NCBI GenBank assembly: GCA_963740055.1
Contig: CAVUCL010000001.1
Span: 372,001 to 436,000, forward strand
Direction: 5' to 3'
DNA length: 64,000 bases
Origin: WHSW01 sp963740055
Lineage (GTDB): Bacteria; Actinomycetota; Thermoleophilia; Solirubrobacterales; 70-9
Shown here: positions 63,479 through 64,000 of the stretch, one piece after another
Numbering within the stretch: position 1 is the first letter of the stretch
Layout: every line of letters starts with the position of its first letter
Translations under genes and position numbers: made by a program
The notes under the pieces: generated by a model
Told to the model about the DNA's origin: nothing
What the model saw: only the letters and a program-made list of their open reading frames with translations
The model's database searches: none

Positions 63479-64000
63479 TTAGCGGGAGAGGCGCGTCTCG
63501 ATCTCGTCCAGGATCCCCTTGCGGGCCTTGCCGCGCTTCTCCTGGGTGCGGACCTTGCGCAGCTCGGCCTTGTTGAGGTCCTTGAGCCGCGACTTGACCT
63601 GGCCCGCGGTGAGCTGCTCGTAGCCGGTGATCGGCGGCCCGGGGCCGCCGGCGCGGCGGCGCAGCTTGTCGGCCTCGGCGAGCGGACGCTCGGCGGCGTC
63701 GCGGACCCCGCGGCCGACTCGGCCCGCGGTCCGGGTCGCCTGGCGACGCGCGGTACCGGTGCGCGTGTCGACCTCCTTCCGGGCCTGCTCGAGCAGCCGC
63801 TCGAGGTCGCGGATCAGGTCGTCGGTCGCCTTGCGACCGCGGTCGACGAGGTTCGAGACGAGCTCGTTCGCATCGCCGCGGGTCATCCGCCCGCGCTTGA
63901 CCGCGTCGTCGACGACCTCCTGCAGGCGCTCGCGCGACACGGTGACGTTCGACTCGAGCGTGTTGCGGCTGCGCTCGAGCGCATCGCGGAATGCCTGCAC
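63479..64000 (-). CDS. Phasin-like helical protein (truncated at window edge)
   Basis: At least 173 aa, beginning MQAFRDALERSRNTLESNVT at the window edge, so the true start may lie outside. Long amphipathic helices (VVDDAVKRGRMTRGDANELV, ATDDLIRDLERLLEQARKEV) are followed by a conserved-looking C-terminal domain GYEQLTAGQVKSRLKDLNKA with LRKVRTQEKRGKARKGILDE. Resembles polyhydroxyalkanoate granule-associated/phasin proteins of actinobacteria; no storage-polymer genes visible. Confidence 0.62.
   Translation of the reverse strand: MQAFRDALERSRNTLESNVTVSRERLQEVVDDAVKRGRMTRGDANELVSNLVDRGRKATDDLIRDLERLLEQARKEVDTRTGTARRQATRTAGRVGRGVRDAAERPLAEADKLRRRAGGPGPPITGYEQLTAGQVKSRLKDLNKAELRKVRTQEKRGKARKGILDEIETRLSR

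Overview
The window is about 64 kb of very GC-rich, densely packed chromosomal DNA. Genes abut or overlap (ATGA, GTGA and TTGA stop/start overlaps are common), no gap exceeds about 180 bp, and there is no rRNA, transposase, phage or CRISPR signal. Class A/HspR-type heat-shock genes, Ino1-type inositol phosphate synthase, a CsoR-type regulator, an F420-type luciferase-fold oxidoreductase and the PurS/PurQ/PurL split enzyme point to an actinobacterium. The overall flavour suggests class Thermoleophilia (Solirubrobacter/Gaiella-like), but this is inference, not proof.

Layout. 1-6.5 kb: pyruvate dehydrogenase genes on the minus strand (lpdA, a DsbA-fold protein, pdhA, pdhB, pdhC). 6.5-9.5 kb: thiamine genes, thiE divergent from thiO-thiS-thiG, with a TPP riboswitch in the gap. 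9.6-18.8 kb: PhoD-type phosphatase, Stf0 sulfotransferase plus sulfatase, and a sulfate ABC transporter operon ending in a 42-aa membrane protein and facing an Rrf2 regulator. 18.8-43.4 kb: tRNA-Lys, then most of the purine pathway on the minus strand (purD, purE, purB, purC, purS, purQ, purL, purF, purN, purH). A block of four related sulfotransferases and two glycosyltransferases sits between purQ and purL, and a fifth sulfotransferase lies between purC and purS. A CsoR-P450 pair interrupts the run on the plus strand. 43.5-45.7 kb: a third glycosyltransferase with an SRPBCC protein. 45.8-53.8 kb: heat-shock genes clpB and dnaK-grpE-dnaJ-hspR. 53.9-64 kb: cytochrome c, endonuclease III, haloalkane-dehalogenase-like hydrolase, an inositol-lipid group (PAP2/AUR1-like enzyme, CDP-alcohol phosphatidyltransferase, Ino1), a glycosyltransferase-PHP fusion, a UDG-fold protein, an F420-type oxidoreductase, an rRNA uridine methyltransferase homologue and a phasin-like protein.

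How it fits together. Sulfate import, Stf0/sulfatase and the five further sulfotransferases with glycosyltransferases suggest a cell that makes and remodels sulfated glycans or glycolipids. Inositol synthesis and the phosphatidyltransferase suggest inositol phospholipids. The thiamine genes supply the TPP used by the E1 subunits.

Most notable observations. (1) Short interspersed repeats occur inside coding sequences: a 20-bp element shared by pdhA and grpE, near a frameshift in a glycosyltransferase, and as the core of two 64-bp hairpin copies flanking another glycosyltransferase; a second, 36-40 bp element is shared by purL and hspR. They fall in linkers and termini. (2) About fifteen single-base frameshifts break conserved genes, mostly between 23 and 38 kb and often in C/G runs. 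Assembly error is the simplest explanation, so those genes are annotated as whole loci. (3) clpB and dnaK share an 18-bp upstream motif, the probable HspR site.
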